A DNA stretch of 64,000 nucleotides from Petroclostridium sp. X23 (GTDB taxonomy: Bacteria; Bacillota; Clostridia; SK-Y3): positions 682,001-746,000 of the forward strand of contig NZ_CP124862.1 of the NCBI RefSeq assembly GCF_030013905.1. Reading direction: 5' to 3'. The position numbers and the translations under genes were made by a program. The notes beneath the pieces were generated by a model that worked only from the letters and a program-made list of their open reading frames with translations, was not told where the DNA came from and searched no databases. Of the stretch, positions 44,292 through 53,013 are shown piece after piece (position 1 is the stretch's first letter; every line of letters begins with the position of its first letter).

Positions 44292-44308
44292 TACCATCAA
44301 TAAATTAA

Positions 44309-46374
44309 CTCACATTCAGCATGAATAAATTACCATGCATTATTTATGTAAACTTGAATGGAATTTAGAACTTTTGGCGAATCTCTTTTATATACAAAAT
44401 TATAGGAGTGATTCGTATGGCAAAAGCTTCAAAGAAGTCACATAAACACAAAAGAAATAAAAAGCGTAAAATTACTATACTGCATCCGGCAAAAGTAGAG
44501 CAACCTTTGATCCTTCCTTTTGCTTTACTGCTTGCAAACAAGTTTTTAAAACTCATTGGTTTTGTTGAATTCATAGATGGTAGTGTTGAATGGGATGAAA
44601 GTCATTGGAAAGTGTCTCCCGGTAATTTAGCTAAGGCCGTGATATTGGCAACATTTATGCAGGTACGAGCCCCACTTTACAGGATCAAGCGGGCATTTGC
44701 CGGTTATGATACTGAAGCATTGTTTGGCAAAGGGGTTATGCCAGAACACTTAAATGACTATTCCATCGCACGTGCATTAGACCGAATCAGTGAAGCTAAA
44801 CCTGAAGGATTGTTTTCATCTATCTGTTTGTCTATGTACAGCGTGTTTCATATTGCTTTCAATCGGCTGCATTCTGATACAACAACATTGTCCTTTTATG
44901 GGCAATATATGTGCGACGATGCGCCGGAGGGTGCTTTGAACATCACCAAAGGATATAACAAGGATCACCTTCCGCATTGCAAACAGGCCGTAGTAGGTAA
45001 GATTGTCAATGAACATGGTATTGCCGTAGCCAGTTCAACTATGGATGGAAATACTTCCGATATTGAATGGAATCAAAAAGCCTTAGCCCTTACAAAGCAA
45101 ATATTCGGAGATTGTTTGAATGAAGTAACTTATATTGCTGACTCTAAGCTTATTAATCTGCCAACGTTCAAGCAGCTTACCGATCCAGACAACAGGATAC
45201 GGTTCATATCGCGGTGTCCTGCAAATTTTTACGGCAAGGTTGCCGGAAGACTGATCGAGAAAGCTTATAAATTTGATCAATGGACTGATATCGGTCAGAT
45301 AGGTTCTGGCAAGAACGCATGTACCTATGAAATGCAGGAGTTTATGGAGGCTGTTGAAAATTGTGATACCCGGTTTATTGTTGTCCGCAGTAGTGCGGGA
45401 AAAGATCGTTTTGAGCATAAGCTGGAGAAGCAACGTATGGAGCTTAAAAAAGATATCCTGACATTATCGGGCAAAGTATTTGTTTGTGAAGCGGATGCCC
45501 GTGAAGAGTGGGCTCGCTTTGAAAAAGCTCACAAGAAGAGTCTTTTTCTATTTGACGTCTGTTTCAAGGAAGAAAAAACAGAAAAAAGACCACGTGGTAA
45601 TCCGGGAAAAAATCCTAAACCTCCAGTTATCGTAATATCTTGGCGTGTAACTGTACACATACAAGCAGAAAATGCTACAGCTGTGGAGAAACTAAAACAC
45701 GAAGAAGAATGCTTCGTGCTGATCACAAGTATTCATGAGACAGAATTTGATGGCAAGGAGATCCTCCGTCAGTACAAAGAACAAACTGTTGTTGAGGCGC
45801 AGTTTAGACTGTTGAAAGAACCTGCACTTGCAGCTTCAATCTTTTTAAAAACGCCAGAGCGAATTAATGCCTTGGTCATGCTCATGAACATCTCACTTCT
45901 GATTCGTGCAATTGTTCAGTACAAGATTCGTAAAAGTATCAATGAATCAGAAGAGGAGCTTCCACGTATTGGCTGGAATAACAAGAAGCTTGAAAACCCT
46001 ACCATCAAATATGTGCTTGAAGCTTTAGAAAAAGCATACTTTGTGAAAGAACAAGAAGATACCTACAGTTATGGGTTTTATAGCGAACACCAACAATTAA
46101 CTGTAACAACAGTGCTGGAACTGCTAGATATAGACATTGAAGAATTCTTAGAATGACAGTTAACACGACATCCATAGTAATCTCGAAAATGTATTATTAA
46201 TAAAAGGGATATATTGGGTTGCCGGAGTTAGTGGTATACCTTGGTTCAGTGCGCTTTTTTTACGTAAGCTATGGTAAATCCACTAATTCTGACCGTAATC
46301 ATGCTCATTAGCAAGTTGATATATCGCTACGCAACATAAAAGGGTAGTGGTAATTTATTCATGCTGAATGTAAG
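44309..46374 (+). mobile_element. IS1634/IS4-like insertion sequence
   Basis: The element is bounded by inverted repeats at 44309-44335 and 46348-46374, 27 bases long with one mismatch. It is flanked by the direct repeat AAATTAA at 44302-44308 and 46375-46381, a 7-bp target duplication. It carries one transposase gene and about 190 bases of non-coding DNA at its right end (46157-46347). The ends look intact, so the copy could still be active. Confidence 0.88.
44417..46156 (+). CDS. IS1634-type transposase
   Basis: About 579 residues from the ATG at 44417 (MAKASKKSHKHK), with GGAGTG; a GTG at 44408 is an alternative. The DDE residues can be placed as Asp in RLHSDTTTLSFYG (about 158), Asp in VTYIADSKLINL (about 240) and Glu in QYKEQTVVEAQFRLLKEP (about 465). 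The last is the usual Y-(2)-K/E pattern of the IS4/IS1634 groups. It cuts and joins the inverted ends of the element. The gene is whole. Confidence 0.92.
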   Translation: MAKASKKSHKHKRNKKRKITILHPAKVEQPLILPFALLLANKFLKLIGFVEFIDGSVEWDESHWKVSPGNLAKAVILATFMQVRAPLYRIKRAFAGYDTEALFGKGVMPEHLNDYSIARALDRISEAKPEGLFSSICLSMYSVFHIAFNRLHSDTTTLSFYGQYMCDDAPEGALNITKGYNKDHLPHCKQAVVGKIVNEHGIAVASSTMDGNTSDIEWNQKALALTKQIFGDCLNEVTYIADSKLINLPTFKQLTDPDNRIRFISRCPANFYGKVAGRLIEKAYKFDQWTDIGQIGSGKNACTYEMQEFMEAVENCDTRFIVVRSSAGKDRFEHKLEKQRMELKKDILTLSGKVFVCEADAREEWARFEKAHKKSLFLFDVCFKEEKTEKRPRGNPGKNPKPPVIVISWRVTVHIQAENATAVEKLKHEEECFVLITSIHETEFDGKEILRQYKEQTVVEAQFRLLKEPALAASIFLKTPERINALVMLMNISLLIRAIVQYKIRKSINESEEELPRIGWNNKKLENPTIKYVLEALEKAYFVKEQEDTYSYGFYSEHQQLTVTTVLELLDIDIEEFLE

Positions 46375-46486
46375 AAATTAAATGCTTTTACTTTGAAATA
46401 ACATATAAACGAAGTACTTATCACCTGCGAACAACCCTGCAGCGTTTTTTCTTCTTTTGTCTGGCAGCAAGACGAAGTAAAAGACT

Positions 46487-46987
46487 CTATTGCTCATCAA
46501 TTAATCTAGACAGATCAAAAATAAAAGAATATATTTCTTTATCTCTACCCAATATTTTATAAACTTCAGTAACTGCAAGTATAAATTCCTTATCCAAGCT
46601 TTTATCCGCATATGGTTTTGCTAAAGGGCACATGGGAACAGCCCGTGGATCTATCTTAATGTTTATTACCCCGTCGTGTCCGATGTATGGTGTCAGCGGG
46701 AAAATCCTGCAGGATAAAGGCCTTAATTCACGATCACATCGTTGTGTACACATAGCAATTAATGCCGGTTTTTCTTCATTGCCGTAGGTAAAAGCCGACT
46801 CTTCAATTCGCAGCCAATCAGGCTTCTCTATATACATTAACTCTTCTCCCGGAAAAAGATACATCCCTGCATCTTCATCATCTGAATCACAGCAAGCTTG
46901 GTTACATAATTCTCCACAGTCTGTCTGCAAAGGTGTCAATTGTTCCAAAATACTATAGGCCTTTTGATAAAGTTCACGTTTTAACAT
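46487..46987 (-). CDS. YkgJ-like cysteine-cluster protein
   Basis: A protein of 166 residues. Cysteines are arranged as CGELCNQACCDS (about 24-35), then CTQRCDRELRPLSCRIFPL (about 83-101) and a later C at PMCPL. This fits the YkgJ/CxxCxxCC zinc or iron-sulfur cluster family. No catalytic residues are visible, and function in this family is not established. It stands alone between the IS1634-type element and the next transposon, so it may be a remnant of the host gene order. Confidence 0.8.
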   Translation of the reverse strand: MLKRELYQKAYSILEQLTPLQTDCGELCNQACCDSDDEDAGMYLFPGEELMYIEKPDWLRIEESAFTYGNEEKPALIAMCTQRCDRELRPLSCRIFPLTPYIGHDGVINIKIDPRAVPMCPLAKPYADKSLDKEFILAVTEVYKILGRDKEIYSFIFDLSRLIDEQ

Positions 46988-47199
46988 ATATTAAGCCTCT
47001 TACTATTAAAATTTTTTTCTCATAAGCATACCATCTTATTATAAATAAACTAAACTCTTGGCAAAGCATATGAATGATATTACCTTGTAAGTTTGATTTT
47101 ATCAATAAACCGTTCTGTTATTGCTGGCATCTATTGTCCAAAAACTGACGGCTTCAAATGTCAAAAATTTGCCGACTATCAAGACCATTTTTTCGTATG

Positions 47200-47238
47200 A
47201 TGAAACCATATCTTGTGATCGATATGGTTTCATTTTTT
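47200..47238 (+). terminator. Terminator-like hairpin at the left side of the DDE/ExeA transposon
   Basis: ATGAAACCATATC (47200-47212) and GATATGGTTTCAT (47221-47233) pair perfectly over 13 bases with an eight-base loop, and T residues follow on the plus strand. No plus-strand gene ends here, so it may shield the transposon from outside transcription. Confidence 0.6.
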
Positions 47239-47543
47239 CATATTAAATATTGTGCCGTTTTCAATGCTTCTGTTACAGTTACTGCATCAATTGTGCCGAT
47301 CAGACCTAATAGTTTCTCATAGTTCCAGAAATGATTACTCCATTCTGCCATGTCGCAACCAATATCATAATTAGGAATACAAATCCAATGATAATAGTCC
47401 GTTTTCCCAAACAGTACCTTCAGAGAACTTCCACGGCCTGTGACTTCCATTTCATAAAAACCGCCATGATCTACGAAGTGGTTGATCTTTCCTTTCCATG
47501 TTTCCAGCTTCATATCTAGTTTGCACTGGCATTTAAATTCCAT
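47238..47543 (-). CDS. DUF6618 family protein of the transposon
   Basis: About 101 residues from the ATG at 47543 (MEFKCQCKLDMKLETWKGKINHFVDHGGFYEMEVTGRGSSLKVLFG), which has TAGGAGGTG. The sequence is beta-rich, with SSLKVLFGKTDYYHWICIPNYDIGCDMAEWSNHFWNYEKL. Relatives accompany this transposase/ATPase pair, labelled DUF6618. The function is unknown, possibly a transposition accessory protein. It follows the ATPase gene by 13 bases. Confidence 0.75.
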   Translation of the reverse strand: MEFKCQCKLDMKLETWKGKINHFVDHGGFYEMEVTGRGSSLKVLFGKTDYYHWICIPNYDIGCDMAEWSNHFWNYEKLLGLIGTIDAVTVTEALKTAQYLI

Positions 47544-47555
47544 AAGCCGCACCTC

Positions 47556-48356
47556 CTAGGATAGTTCACAGTCAATTATCAGCTTAACGGCATGATCATC
47601 AATGATGCGTTTTTTCGACTGGCTTCCATATAGAAGGCTGCTTGTGCATGCTTTGTTAATTAATCTGGCTGAGCCGCCGGAGAAACGAAAGATTTCATCT
47701 ATTGCTGCGTCTGTAAATATTTCTCTTTCACATCCCGCACTTTTTAATTGATGGCGGATATATGCACCGGTTTGTGAGCGATCATAATGATTCAGTTTAC
47801 TCTGTATATCTATTCTTTGACGAATTGCAGCATAGGATTGTAGCTGCAGCTTTTCCCATAGTTCACTCTGACCTACAAGTATTAATCCCATTGGACTTAC
47901 TGAGTCAAGCTTTACGTTTAATAAAAACCGTATTTCCTCCAGCATTTCCCGATTCAATAGATGGCTTTCATCACAGATACAAATAGGATCTATATGGTGT
48001 ACACCTTTCATAATTTCGATTTCGCGGTGCAGCTGACGCTTTGCTTCTCCTCTGTAATATTTTGCTTCGAAGCCGAGCTGTTCTAAAATGTGGCGATAGA
48101 AGTTCCGGGGCGTAAGCTTTGAATCCGATATATACAAGAATTTGTATAGTTTAGGATCAACACTATCACTGAACTTTCTTAACAGGGTTGTCTTTCCGGT
48201 TCCACAGTCACCGGTTACTACGGCAAACAACTGTCGTTCTGCTACATATTTTAGACGCATCAGGATTTCTTCAAGTTCTTCTGTCATATACAGGGATTCT
48301 GTCGGCAAACTCCGGGTAAATGGTGTAGAGATAAATTCATAGAACGCTTCATACAT
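47556..48356 (-). CDS. ExeA-like AAA+ ATPase (transposition helper)
   Basis: About 266 residues, start at the ATG at 48356 (MYEAFYEFISTPF) with AGGTGATGGTA upstream. Walker A is VVTGDCGTGKTTLLRKF near 47-63, Walker B ICICDESHLLNREMLEEIRFLL near 130, and the sensor region LILVGQSELWEKL and RIDIQSKLNHYD follow. The C-terminal part has FRFSGGSARLINKAC. It belongs to the TnsC/TniB/ExeA-type ATPases that direct a DDE transposase to its target. It overlaps the end of the transposase gene. Confidence 0.92.
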   Translation of the reverse strand: MYEAFYEFISTPFTRSLPTESLYMTEELEEILMRLKYVAERQLFAVVTGDCGTGKTTLLRKFSDSVDPKLYKFLYISDSKLTPRNFYRHILEQLGFEAKYYRGEAKRQLHREIEIMKGVHHIDPICICDESHLLNREMLEEIRFLLNVKLDSVSPMGLILVGQSELWEKLQLQSYAAIRQRIDIQSKLNHYDRSQTGAYIRHQLKSAGCEREIFTDAAIDEIFRFSGGSARLINKACTSSLLYGSQSKKRIIDDHAVKLIIDCELS

Positions 48357-49719
48357 TACCATCACCTGTCTTTTCTATGGGGTTGGAGTTTGAGAAAGGT
48401 TCCTGCAAGCCTTTAAAGGAAAGTGCCATCTTATGGTTCTTTTCCCGCTGAACGTTTCTTTTTTGTGCGGCATTAAGCATTCTTGAGGTTTCTACTTCTA
48501 TTGGCTGCAGATGCTCCGGCATCCGTGGTCTTGGACCTGAATGGCTTTGGATCTTTAATGGTTTTGCACTACAGGATGCAATTCCCGGACATTCTATACT
48601 AACTGCTGATACATCAGCAGCATCGAATATGACATCTACGGTCTTTCCAACCATATGGATACCTAATTCCACTTCATACTTCATTCCCATGAAATTAATA
48701 CAGCCGGATTTATCTACCTTGCGTTTTTCATAGTCTAAAAAGGCGTCTGCGATTTCTTCCGGTGATAGCAGCCGTATCTTTTTACTGTCACTTTGATAAT
48801 CTTCATAAGGACTCATACCCTTATCCAATGCCGAATGCGCTTTATGCAGATAACACTCTTCCATCCATACGTTGTAAAGACGATTGAGTTCCTCTAAAGA
48901 TTTTGGTTTGGCAACCTGCACTTCTCTAAGGAAAGAATCTACCGTCTGGTTATAGCGTTCTACCTTGCCCTTTGACGATGCGGCATAGGGACGGCAGTAG
49001 AGCAGACGGATTCCAAGTTTCCCGCAAGCCCGCTGCATCCAGTTGGTACGGTATTGCTTTCCATTATCAAAGTATACGGAATCTGGCGCTCCATATTTCA
49101 TCAATGCCTTACGGAAACAATCCTGTACGATTTTCTGGTCTAACGTCATATAGAATTCCGAGTGCAATATCATGCGTGTTGCATCATCTAAAAAGCAAAC
49201 CATATAAGTGGGTTTACCATCAATGAAAACACCATATTTGATGTCAGATTGCCATAGATAGTTTCTCCATGGTTTTTGAAATCTTCTTGCACCGGTAGTA
49301 CCTTCATGATAGGTTCTCATCTGGCGGCTTGAGTATCCACGGTAAGTAAGCTGGTCCTGTAATGTACTTCGTTTAAGCATGCCAGGTTCTGCTTTGCCTT
49401 CCCATTCTAAGATCTTTATGATCTCGGAAATACTCCGTTTAGGAACTTCTCGCCTTAACTGAACAGCCTCTTGGATCACTTCTTCCGGGATGATAGACTG
49501 TCCCGAACGTCCGGCATTCTTTGGCTTTAATCCTTCAAAACCTTTTTCATTATAATCTTGCAGATAGCGCCGTATGGTCCTCTCCGAAAATCCTGTCTGA
49601 AAGCATAACTCTTCCTTCATCTGCTGCCGTTTATCCTTATCAAGGGCAGTATCCAGCAGCGGGGTAATCAGTTTGAGCCGATTGGCCGCTATTTCCTCAC
49701 TTCGTTTTACATCCATCAC
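48349..49719 (-). CDS. DDE integrase-type transposase (rve, Mu/TnsB-like)
   Basis: A protein of 456 residues. Residues 1-75 carry a helix-turn-helix (LCFQTGFSERTIRRYLQDYNEKGFEGLKPKNAGRSG). The catalytic DDE core is Asp in WQSDIKYGVFIDG near 160, Asp in VYFDNGKQYRTNW near 220 and Glu in AASSKGKVERYNQTVDSFL near 255. A C-terminal Mu-type domain follows. It cuts and joins transposon ends together with the ExeA-like ATPase. Confidence 0.92.
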   Translation of the reverse strand: MMDVKRSEEIAANRLKLITPLLDTALDKDKRQQMKEELCFQTGFSERTIRRYLQDYNEKGFEGLKPKNAGRSGQSIIPEEVIQEAVQLRREVPKRSISEIIKILEWEGKAEPGMLKRSTLQDQLTYRGYSSRQMRTYHEGTTGARRFQKPWRNYLWQSDIKYGVFIDGKPTYMVCFLDDATRMILHSEFYMTLDQKIVQDCFRKALMKYGAPDSVYFDNGKQYRTNWMQRACGKLGIRLLYCRPYAASSKGKVERYNQTVDSFLREVQVAKPKSLEELNRLYNVWMEECYLHKAHSALDKGMSPYEDYQSDSKKIRLLSPEEIADAFLDYEKRKVDKSGCINFMGMKYEVELGIHMVGKTVDVIFDAADVSAVSIECPGIASCSAKPLKIQSHSGPRPRMPEHLQPIEVETSRMLNAAQKRNVQREKNHKMALSFKGLQEPFSNSNPIEKTGDGNV

Positions 49720-49759
49720 AAAAAATATCCCCCTTTGTCTGTTTCTTATGATTCTAACA

Positions 49760-50266
49760 GACTAGGAAACGGACATAAATGCAGAACGGGTATGTACCCA
49801 TCGGTTTGAATTTACAATTAGGCGGACAAGGATAGCCAGCCAGCAGGATATTTTTTTCTGTTCTTTAATGGATGGAGTAAAGAATATATAAAGGTAATTT
49901 CATTATGATGATACAGCATTTTAATTGCTATCAAGCATGCATCAAAATATTTTTCCAACAATGCAAACCATATCTGCCATATCCGTATGGTACTTCTTTC
50001 ACAAGGCAGATCATTTCTTGTATCACCAATTCCTGCTTCAATTGTTTGTGAAGAATACCTTTTATATGGTACAAGAATATCTGGAAGTTCATGGTGTACA
50101 CGCCCGCAGTGAGAACAGCATAAGCGCCTAATCACAAGATGTTTTTTCTCTCCAGCACTTTCTATTACGCCACGCTTGCGACTACCAATGACATCCATAG
50201 AATGCTCACACACCGGACATACATGAAATTCTTTACTCCTTACATAAAAAAACCATTTGATCTATT
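49760..50266 (-). pseudogene. DUF6431 transposon protein, frameshifted
   Basis: The minus strand reads FYVRSKEFHVCPVCEHSMDVIGSRKRG, then RLCCSHCGRVHHELPDILVPYKRYSS, then PAGWLS. This is the DUF6431 family, with CPVC and CSHC zinc pairs. After PAGWLS the frame ends soon (SLSA then stop), while the family's expected ending (LIVNSNRWVHTRSAFMS) is present in the shifted frame, ending with a stop near 49760. At the N-terminus an ATG exists upstream only if one base of a seven-T run (50252-50260) is dropped. The gene therefore seems frameshifted once or twice, or uses programmed slippage. Confidence 0.75.
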
Positions 50267-50320
50267 GTAATCTAAAGAATAATTATGTATAATAACCATA
50301 GTGTTTTTGGTGGCATTCCC

Positions 50321-50349
50321 TGATAGCTGTGCTGGTAACACAGTTATCA
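50321..50349. promoter_or_regulatory. 11-bp hairpin between the transposon and the acetyltransferase
   Basis: TGATAGCTGTG (50321-50331) and CACAGTTATCA (50339-50349) pair over 11 bases (one G-T) with a seven-base loop. No T-run follows on either strand, so it may be an operator or a transposon-end hairpin instead of a terminator. Confidence 0.4.
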
Positions 50350-50396
50350 TTTAAAGGGGATGCTTTTTCTTTCTCTTTTTATGGTCATTATACTCG

Positions 50397-51002
50397 TCAA
50401 TTCATGGACAGGCAAGTCCGGTAGCTTTCGGAAGATTTCTTTCGGTAGAAACACCGTTCCCCTATTAGCGTGAAATAGATTGCATACATAATCTGTTCAA
50501 TTTGCTCATTAATGATCTGAGTTGAAGCCTTCTGAGGTAATGCCATAAGATGCATCGATATATCCCAGATTGAATAATCAATGTTAGGTATCAAGTTAAA
50601 TCCAGCTTTTTGATAGAATTGAATTCTTTTTTCTCGTATGGCTTTCTCTTTATCTGTTTTCGCGTTTTCAGGCTTTTCAACTTCCACGATAATACCTTTC
50701 TTTTCTGAATAGACCTTTTTTAATTCTTGAAGAAATATTGACCCAAGTCCCCTTCCCCTATACTCCCTGTAAACTGCAAATAGACTGATAAGCACGTAGT
50801 CATTTGCAGACCCTTCTGCACAAATACAATAAGCAACCTCACATTCATCTTCAAGTAAAATCAGACCTTTTTGAGTACCTGTCTGAAGATGCTGATATAA
50901 AATATCGTATGGAGCATATTCACCTGGAACAAAGTCTTGCTCTATTCGTTGAAAATTTCCATTAAATTCATGTAACTGAATCGTTCTGATACTATATTTC
51001 AT
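50397..51002 (-). CDS. GNAT-family N-acetyltransferase
   Basis: About 201 residues from the ATG at 51002 (MKYSIRTIQLHEF), with AAAGGA nine bases before it. Motif A is LFAVYREYRGRGLGSIFLQELKKVY near 80-104, with the R/Q-x-x-G-x-G/A acetyl-CoA loop as R-G-R-G-L-G. Motif B is RIQFYQKAGFNLIPNIDYSIWD. The substrate is unknown. The C-terminal 40 residues are not conserved. It stands just beside attachment-site-like repeat copy 1 and may be cargo. Confidence 0.85.
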   Translation of the reverse strand: MKYSIRTIQLHEFNGNFQRIEQDFVPGEYAPYDILYQHLQTGTQKGLILLEDECEVAYCICAEGSANDYVLISLFAVYREYRGRGLGSIFLQELKKVYSEKKGIIVEVEKPENAKTDKEKAIREKRIQFYQKAGFNLIPNIDYSIWDISMHLMALPQKASTQIINEQIEQIMYAIYFTLIGERCFYRKKSSESYRTCLSMN

Positions 51003-51060
51003 TACAAGCATTCCTTTCTACAAGTTCGCTTTTAAATGAGTTTAATAAAATTATATTAAC

Positions 51061-51255
51061 CGCCAAAAAGTGCACACCCATTATAATTTTGCGTAAATGT
51101 GCACACCCTTTGCACACCCCGGGTGCATTTTTGTATCTTCCTTCCATTTTAGCAGGTGATCCAACCTGATTTCCAGCCTCATTTTTACCCCTAGAAACAA
51201 CAAAAGCCCTTGATATCAAGGACTTCCCTTTGTATTAAAATTATAGTTCTTATTT
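51061..51255. repeat. Attachment-site-like repeat, copy 1
   Basis: A block of GTGCACACCC motifs (at about 51069 and 51099, then TGCACACCC and an inverted GGGTGCA to 51127) is followed by a stem AAAGCCCTTGATATCAAGGACTT (51203-51225) and an ending TTTGTATTAAAATTATAGTTCTTATTTG. Copies 2 and 3 share this layout. The last 28 bases equal those of copy 2 exactly. The right edge would meet a tRNA CCA end in the other copies, but here the next bases are AGATGATTAGG, with no tRNA. Confidence 0.75.
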
Positions 51256-51325
51256 GAGATGATTAGGCTAAATATTTTGATACAATTTAACAGTATTAGA
51301 TTAACGCCGACTTGTTTAGGTATCT

Positions 51326-52774
51326 CTATTCCGCCCCTTTATACCCATTGCGCTCTGCGTGACCTAGCAAATAAAGAAATGCATATGCAGGTATACGCAA
51401 AAGTATCTCACCGTTTGGTGCATTATGAACCCCATAATCATCTGCGCGTTTTGTGACAACTATTGCAGCAGATGCTTCACCGGCAAGTTCGCATATTGCA
51501 TCATCATCTGCAATGGGCGCATGCTCACGATATTTTACTTCTATTAAAATGTTATTTGTGTTTGGATAATCAACAACTATGTCAATTTCCTTGTTTTTTT
51601 TACCTCCACGATAATACCCAACACGAGTCGCCTTCTGATAATAGAATGCCGCCACATGTTTATATACTGCTGTCTCTACCATCTTACCCATTTCGGTCGG
51701 ATCAGTCAAAACAGAATCATCCATAAGTACTGCATTTCTAATGGCTGCATCAGCAATATAAATTTTGGGCCTTGCCTTGAGCACCTTACGTCCTATCATT
51801 TCTACAGGTTGACTAATATATATCAGATTGGCACTTTCAAGATATTGAATATAATTCTCAACAGTTGGCCTTGAAACACCATTGAGTTCCTTTGCAATAG
51901 CTTCAATAGATATAATATCTGAAGAAACATTACAGAGATATAAAAATATTCGTTCAAGTTCTGTGGCATTTCTTATGCTATAAAGTGAAGGTAAATCTCT
52001 TTTCAGCACTTTATCTACAACGTCCTCACGCATTACTTGCTGAGCCATCAAGTCATTATGCGACAAGGCCAATTCAGGAAACCCCCCCACCTGAAGATAA
52101 CGAACAAAATGGTTTTGAACAACTGAAAGCTTTATCATGATCTCTGCTCGTTCTTGCTGAGTCATAGAACCAAAAGCAGTAGGCCTAATGGAAGCATCTA
52201 ACTTCAATTCTTCAATTCCCATCAAAGCACAATATTCGTAAAAAGATAACGTCGGAACTTGAATTACACTCCAACGACCGGCACCACTTTCGGAGCTCCC
52301 TTTCATTAGAGCAGGACTGGCAGAGCCTGTAGCAACCATAATAGTTTTAGGCTGCATATCATAAATAGTTTTTAACCAACGGTCCCAATCTGCGGCATAT
52401 TGGATTTCATCAAAAAAGTAATAAGCATCTTGATTTGCATATATATTTTCATGATAACATTCAAGTATTTCATTCAATCCACTTAGTTTTAGCATTGGAT
52501 GGTCCATTGATATAAAAACAATTCTCTGTGGAGAAACACCATTCTTGAGAAGAGTTTCAATCATCTGATATTGTATTGTAGTTTTCCCGACCCGACGTGC
52601 ACCTGTCAAAACAATGGCTCTTCTTAAATCGGTTTGCTGTAAACGCTTCATACCTTCATAATAAGCAAATCTACGATATTGCTTAGTAAAATCCGGATGA
52701 ACAGCTCCTGTTTTCCACCATGGATTAAATGCTGTTAACACCTTAAGAATGCTTTCCTTAGTTGTTATAGCCAT
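51326..52774 (-). CDS. AAA+ ATPase with DUF4143 domain
   Basis: A protein of 482 residues. Walker A is AIVLTGARRVGKTTIQYQMIE near 53-73, Walker B DAYYFFDEIQYAADWDRWLKTIYD near 117-140, and VATGSASPALMKGSSESGAGR the sensor region. The C-terminal DUF4143 region contains LESANLIYISQPVEMIGRKVLKARPKIYIADAAIRNAVL and ends in a PD-(D/E)XK-like strand (REHAPIADDDAICELAGEASAAIVV preceded by EIDIVVDYPNTNNILIEVKYR). The family is common in mobile regions, and its function is unsettled. It is divergent from the serine recombinase. Confidence 0.9.
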   Translation of the reverse strand: MAITTKESILKVLTAFNPWWKTGAVHPDFTKQYRRFAYYEGMKRLQQTDLRRAIVLTGARRVGKTTIQYQMIETLLKNGVSPQRIVFISMDHPMLKLSGLNEILECYHENIYANQDAYYFFDEIQYAADWDRWLKTIYDMQPKTIMVATGSASPALMKGSSESGAGRWSVIQVPTLSFYEYCALMGIEELKLDASIRPTAFGSMTQQERAEIMIKLSVVQNHFVRYLQVGGFPELALSHNDLMAQQVMREDVVDKVLKRDLPSLYSIRNATELERIFLYLCNVSSDIISIEAIAKELNGVSRPTVENYIQYLESANLIYISQPVEMIGRKVLKARPKIYIADAAIRNAVLMDDSVLTDPTEMGKMVETAVYKHVAAFYYQKATRVGYYRGGKKNKEIDIVVDYPNTNNILIEVKYREHAPIADDDAICELAGEASAAIVVTKRADDYGVHNAPNGEILLRIPAYAFLYLLGHAERNGYKGAE

Positions 52775-53013
52775 TTTTTACACCTCCATAGCAACATTAT
52801 ACTCCATATCTTCATTATAATCAACAATATATTAAAGTATACTTATAATATTTAGTAATATTATTTAAACTTCATGCCCATAATTAATAAAAACAAATAT
52901 TATTAAATGTAATCTTGCGCTAAATACCGTAAGAAACTATAATATGTTTAGAGCAAAGATATGTAGGCTAAAATGCAACTTAAAACTCCATTAAAAAGGA
53001 TGCGCATAGCTAA

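Larger units (their letters stand above)
43981..44308. other. Region between the R-M operon and the IS1634-type element
   Basis: No intact gene. It contains the TGTCAACTCACCAC direct repeats and the RlmD-like remnant. No other structure was found. Confidence 0.5.
47135..50270 (-). mobile_element. Multi-gene DDE/ExeA transposon (approximate bounds)
   Basis: Four genes of one strand belong together: DUF6431, a DDE integrase-type transposase, an ExeA-type ATPase and a DUF6618 protein. This is the standard set of a transposon group found in Clostridia. I could not pin the ends: no matching inverted repeats or target duplication were seen, so the bounds are approximate. A 13-bp stem followed by a T-run on the plus strand (47200-47238) lies near its left end. 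Confidence 0.7.

Noticed and set aside
47135..49828. TGTCC...GGACA as the ends of the DDE/ExeA transposon
   Set aside because: The right motif lies inside the DUF6431 coding region, and no target duplication was seen.
50992..51219. Open minus-strand frame through repeat copy 1
   Set aside because: It consists of repeat sequence and shares no family; copies 2 and 3 do not keep the frame.
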